Assembly: GCA_045542595.1 (NCBI GenBank)
Contig: JAZQLI010000008.1
Coordinates: forward strand, 1 to 8,384
DNA: 8,384 nucleotides
Direction: 5' to 3'
Source: Scatosoma sp045542595
GTDB lineage: Bacteria; Bacillota; Clostridia; Christensenellales; Borkfalkiaceae
The notes beneath the pieces were generated by a model. It had not been told where the DNA came from. It was given only the letters and a program-made list of their open reading frames with translations, and did no database searches. The position numbers were made by a program, and so were the translations under genes. Shown piece after piece: positions 6,393-8,384 of this stretch. Numbering within the stretch: position 1 is the stretch's first letter; every line of letters begins with the position of its first letter.

Positions 6393-6511
6393 TTATAAGA
6401 TCATTACCGATAGTTTGTTTTTCGATGTGTCAACTACTACATTTAGTATTTGAACGATATAACGCACACCAAGAAAGAAAGTATAACTTCTCGATTCCAT
6501 AATTAGTTGTG
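6393..6511 (-). other. 5' leader of the viperin operon, with a possible 35-codon leader frame
   Basis: Transcription from the promoter at 6518-6546 should start near 6511, leaving an untranslated leader of about 210 nt before the RNase III-domain gene, far longer than the leaders of neighbouring genes. An ATG at 6498-6500 opens a frame ending at 6393 (begins MESRSYTFFLGVRYI, ends SVMIL). It has no SD and starts only about 11 nt from the predicted transcript end, so translation is doubtful. No known riboswitch class is recognisable. Confidence 0.3.
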
Positions 6512-6517
6512 GATTTT

Positions 6518-6583
6518 ATTATAGCACGTTATAAGCGTTTTGTCAACTGTTTTTTGTTTTAATTTTTTAAGTTGAATTTTTTT
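6518..6583 (-). promoter_or_regulatory. Consensus sigma-A promoter with A-tract UP region for the RNase III/viperin operon
   Basis: Minus-strand TTGACA (6546-6541), a 17-bp spacer and TATAAT (6523-6518) match consensus fully. Upstream (about 6550-6587) lie four A-tracts separated by a few bases (AAAAAAA, AAAAAA, AAAA, AAAAAA), an arrangement expected to bend DNA and bind RNA polymerase alpha subunits. Transcription is therefore probably strong and constitutive. That makes the structured leader and masked SDs the likely level of control. Confidence 0.9.
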
Positions 6584-6611
6584 AAGGGAAACAACGCAAA
6601 ATTGGTGTTTC

Positions 6612-6634
6612 AAAAAAATTTTCAAATATTTGAA
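6612..6634 (-). terminator. Probable terminator after the peroxiredoxin gene
   Basis: The perfect 14-bp palindrome TTCAAATATTTGAA (6621-6634) begins four bases past the bcp stop. On the minus strand it is followed by AA and seven T residues (6618-6612). The stem is all A-T apart from two G-C pairs, so it is weak, but no better candidate lies between bcp and the next promoter. Confidence 0.5.
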
Positions 6635-6637
6635 TTT

Positions 6638-7096
6638 TTACTTCTCTAACAACGCTAAAATTTCATCGGCGTTGGTGTCGGGTTTAACTTTTGGCATAAC
6701 CGCTTGCACCATTCCTTGCTCGTCAATTAAGAAAGTTGTTCGCACAACGCCCATACTCACTTTTCCATACAACTTTTTCTCTTGCCAAACGCCATACGCT
6801 CGAATTGCCGAAAGTTCACTATCCGAAAGCAAAACAAACGGCAAATTATATTTCGTCGCAAAATTCAAGTGCGAATTCACGCTATCCTTGCTAATGCCTA
6901 TAACTACCGCGTTTTTGTTTTCGATTTCCTTATTTTTGAGCGCAAACGCGCAAGCTTGTCTTGTGCAACCAGGCGTATTGTCCTTCGGGTAAAAATACAA
7001 AACCACTTTCTTGCCAAGAAAATCGGACAAAGAAACCAACTTTCCGTTTTTATCGGGCAATGTAAACTCCGGAGCTTTCATTCCAACTTCTAACAT
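6638..7096 (-). CDS. bcp: Bcp/PrxQ-type peroxiredoxin (152 aa)
   Basis: Thiol peroxidase that reduces hydrogen peroxide and organic hydroperoxides in the cytosol, normally recycled by thioredoxin. The thioredoxin fold runs the whole length: VGMKAPEFTLPDKNGKLVSL near the start, then YPKDNTPGCTRQACAF with the peroxidatic cysteine C44 and the resolving cysteine C49, five residues apart as in the PrxQ class. The conserved arginine follows in VVRTTFLID (R119). The glutamate usual in TxEAC is glutamine here (TRQAC), a mild substitution. Length is normal (150-157 typical). It is the third gene of an operon: the metallophosphatase stop lies 16 nt upstream, and its SD AAAGGA sits in that gap about 9-10 nt before the ATG. 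Confidence 0.95.
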   Translation of the reverse strand: MLEVGMKAPEFTLPDKNGKLVSLSDFLGKKVVLYFYPKDNTPGCTRQACAFALKNKEIENKNAVVIGISKDSVNSHLNFATKYNLPFVLLSDSELSAIRAYGVWQEKKLYGKVSMGVVRTTFLIDEQGMVQAVMPKVKPDTNADEILALLEK

Positions 7097-7112
7097 AATT
7101 TTCCGTCCTTTC

Positions 7113-7886
7113 TTATTCTTCTATTACGATACAATTTATCTGTTTGCTACGTACCGTACAAGCATCTATGGCAACGATTCCCTTTCCGTAATACGGAGAA
7201 AAGTCTGCGTCGTCGCCAAACTCACTGCATTTCCTTTCGTACCTGCTATGCCCATACGAACTATGCCAATGCCCACACACAATCGTTTTATTCTCTTCTA
7301 CCACGCCGTTGTGCGCCGCATCCATACCGTTTATCCAACGCGCAGAACTCCATTGCTTTGCGCTTGCATTTCGCCAATCATCTATCGCAAAATAAGTAAC
7401 GGCGTAAGGATTTTGTCTTATGCTTTCACAAGGAATCCAACCGTGAACGAAAATATGATTTTCCGTTTCAAAATAATCCACCATCGCGGGCAATATCTTT
7501 TGCATAAACGGCGTTTCTTTCATTCTGTAATAGACGCCGCTCGGATTGTCGTATAAATCCGCCAACCCAGTACCAGTTAATTGCAAAACAGTATCTACTG
7601 TTCCGTTGGAATTGTGATGACTTTCCAAATAACTTGCCCTATGCCAAGAATTCAGCATATCCACAAGCAATTCTTCGTGATTGCCTTTAATGAGAATTAC
7701 TTCGTCTTTTTCTAGTAACTCTACTATGAAATTTTGAAGTTCAACAGCTTCGCCGCCCCTATCAAACAAATCGCCACAAACAATCAACTTGTGCGGTTCT
7801 TCGTCGTTAAAAAAGCCTTTTTCTTTTAACGCGTCTTTTAATATCGAGCAAAAACCGTGAACGTCCGCGACAACGTAATATTTCAT
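7113..7886 (-). CDS. PPP-family metallophosphatase (257 aa)
   Basis: Calcineurin-like phosphoesterase of the serine/threonine phosphatase (PPP) and ApaH-like branch. The metal-binding motifs are all present: ADVHG (7-11, D8 and H10), GDLFDRGG (38-45, D39 and D42), KGNHEE (67-72, N69 and H70), VHG (147-149) and CGHWH (204-208). It needs two metal ions and hydrolyses phosphoesters. Relatives act on phosphoproteins or on dinucleoside polyphosphates, and the sequence does not decide which. The protein is soluble, with no signal peptide, and its length is typical. The ATG follows the upstream gene's stop by one base, and the likely SD (AAAGGG) lies inside that upstream gene, so translation is probably coupled. 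Confidence 0.9.
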   Translation of the reverse strand: MKYYVVADVHGFCSILKDALKEKGFFNDEEPHKLIVCGDLFDRGGEAVELQNFIVELLEKDEVILIKGNHEELLVDMLNSWHRASYLESHHNSNGTVDTVLQLTGTGLADLYDNPSGVYYRMKETPFMQKILPAMVDYFETENHIFVHGWIPCESIRQNPYAVTYFAIDDWRNASAKQWSSARWINGMDAAHNGVVEENKTIVCGHWHSSYGHSRYERKCSEFGDDADFSPYYGKGIVAIDACTVRSKQINCIVIEE

Positions 7887-7887
7887 C

Positions 7888-8100
7888 TTAGCCGTTCCCT
7901 TTCATGGTTTTATAGGCTTCTTTAATGAAATCCACTTTAGTCATACCCTTTTCGGTTAAAAAAGTGTTGATTTCTTCAAACAACTCTCTTGGAATCATCG
8001 TTTGAAAGTTCGCGTTTTTCTCTTTACGCAATTCTTTATTCTTTTCTTCGTACTTACGCCTTGCCACTCTTTTCGACGTATCTTCTTTACGAGTAACCAT
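7888..8100 (-). CDS. Small basic protein with ribbon-helix-helix-like C-terminus (70 aa)
   Basis: The N-terminal 28 residues are strongly basic and helical (KRVARRKYEEKNKELRKEK). Residues about 30-66 fit a ribbon-helix-helix fold: a short strand (NANFQTMIP), a helix (RELFEEINTFLTEKG) and a second helix (TKVDFIKEAYKTM). Such proteins bind DNA as dimers and often repress their own operon, or act as antitoxins. It is first in the operon with a metallophosphatase and a peroxiredoxin. The phosphatase start lies one base past its stop. SD AAGGA is about 8 nt before the ATG. An autoregulator of the operon is possible, and an antitoxin is less likely since the next gene is a full-size enzyme rather than a toxin. 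The fold call rests on pattern only. Confidence 0.8.
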   Translation of the reverse strand: MVTRKEDTSKRVARRKYEEKNKELRKEKNANFQTMIPRELFEEINTFLTEKGMTKVDFIKEAYKTMKGNG

Positions 8101-8135
8101 AACTTGTCCTTTTATATTTAAATTTTGTTGATATT

Positions 8136-8164
8136 AGTATATCACATCCACACAAAACAATCAA
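8136..8164 (-). promoter_or_regulatory. Sigma-A promoter of the RHH/phosphatase/peroxiredoxin operon
   Basis: Minus-strand TTGATT (8164-8159), a 17-bp spacer and TATACT (8141-8136), with TG one base before the -10 (extended -10). It sits 35 nt before the start codon of the 70-aa gene and is the only promoter needed for the three closely packed genes. Confidence 0.75.
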
Positions 8165-8239
8165 TTAGTTTTATCGTATATATATTTATTTATCCCAATA
8201 ATCCCCCCAAATTAATCTTTGCAACATTTCTATTTTTAA

Positions 8240-8384
8240 GTTTATAATTGCCATTATGAGAAGATAGGTTCAGAAGTCAAAAATATTGAAGATGAAATAG
8301 ACTTCGATTTGCCTGATGGGTGGGCTTTTGCACGTATAAATTCGTTAGTTTATATTCAAACAGGCGCATCGTTTAAAAAGGAAC
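8240..8384 (+). pseudogene. hsdS: hsdS fragment: type I restriction-modification specificity subunit, start missing, runs off the window
   Basis: The plus-strand frame beginning at 8240 reads VYNCHYEKIGSEVKNIEDEI, then DFDLPDGWAFARINSLVYI, then QTGASFKKE. The pattern HYEKIG..(E)DEIxFxLPxGWxxxRL..I.xGxS is the usual entry into a DNA-recognition domain of HsdS, which chooses the site bound by a type I restriction-modification complex. A TAA at 8237-8239 stops the frame immediately upstream, and no ATG, GTG, TTG or SD is available before the conserved block. In full-length proteins this block often follows other HsdS sequence. The piece therefore looks 5'-truncated, either decayed or a silent cassette for recombination with an expressed copy elsewhere. 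It is the only plus-strand coding sequence in the window. The rest of it is not visible. Confidence 0.72.

Noticed and set aside
6362..6400. AAAGGAGG on the plus strand as an SD for a plus-strand gene
   Set aside because: No start codon with an open frame follows. Its complement, an anti-SD sequence in the minus-strand leader, is the meaningful reading.
6428..6433. Second TTGACA on the minus strand as a nearer promoter for the RNase III-domain gene
   Set aside because: No -10-like hexamer lies 16-18 bp downstream. The TATAAT that follows is about 30 bp away.
7011..7556. Plus-strand open frame of 181 codons
   Set aside because: It is antisense to the metallophosphatase and peroxiredoxin genes, whose catalytic motifs are unmistakable. 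There is no SD or domain on the plus strand.
1..8384. CRISPR array, tRNA or rRNA genes, insertion sequences
   Set aside because: There are no regularly spaced repeats with spacers, no cloverleaf or conserved rRNA segments seen, and no transposase-like protein in any frame.

Overview
The window is AT-rich, and every complete gene lies on the minus strand. Promoters are near-perfect sigma-A type (TTGACA-17-TATAAT occurs twice), Shine-Dalgarno (SD) sequences are strong, and T-tracted terminators are present. The proteins resemble those of low-GC Clostridia (Bacillota), probably a gut lineage; the exact taxon cannot be read from the sequence.

Layout from left to right. (1) 30-340: a 61-residue Cys/Trp-containing protein of unknown function with its own consensus promoter and hairpin terminator. 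(2) 401-2200: a complete half-size ABC exporter with its promoter. (3) 2201-2751: intergenic DNA holding a symmetrical terminator, a 38-codon start-less open frame that looks like a gene remnant, and two copies of a 14-bp repeat. (4) 2752-6583: a two-gene unit read from one consensus promoter. Its first gene is a 764-residue protein with a C-terminal RNase III catalytic domain. Its second is a prokaryotic viperin (radical SAM antiviral nucleotide synthase) fused at its C-terminus to an Smr-like domain. (5) 6612-8164: a three-gene operon encoding a ribbon-helix-helix-like protein, a PPP-family metallophosphatase and a Bcp-type peroxiredoxin. (6) 8240-8384: plus-strand coding sequence for an HsdS (type I restriction specificity) segment, with no start codon and an in-frame stop just before it. 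It runs off the window.

The most notable part is the viperin/RNase III unit. Viperins make 3'-deoxy-3',4'-didehydro nucleotides that terminate viral RNA synthesis. Here the viperin carries an extra RNA/DNA-associated Smr-like domain and sits downstream of a large protein with all four RNase III catalytic acidic residues. The pair plausibly forms an anti-phage system aimed at RNA. The transcript also has unusual structure. An almost perfect 24/25-nt inverted repeat brackets the RNase III gene, the viperin SD is locked in an 8-bp hairpin that shares one strand with that repeat, and the leader carries an anti-SD sequence (CCTCCT) able to mask the RNase III gene's SD. These elements could form a competing-structure switch, possibly cut by the encoded RNase III. 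That mechanism is inference. The pairings themselves are visible in the sequence.
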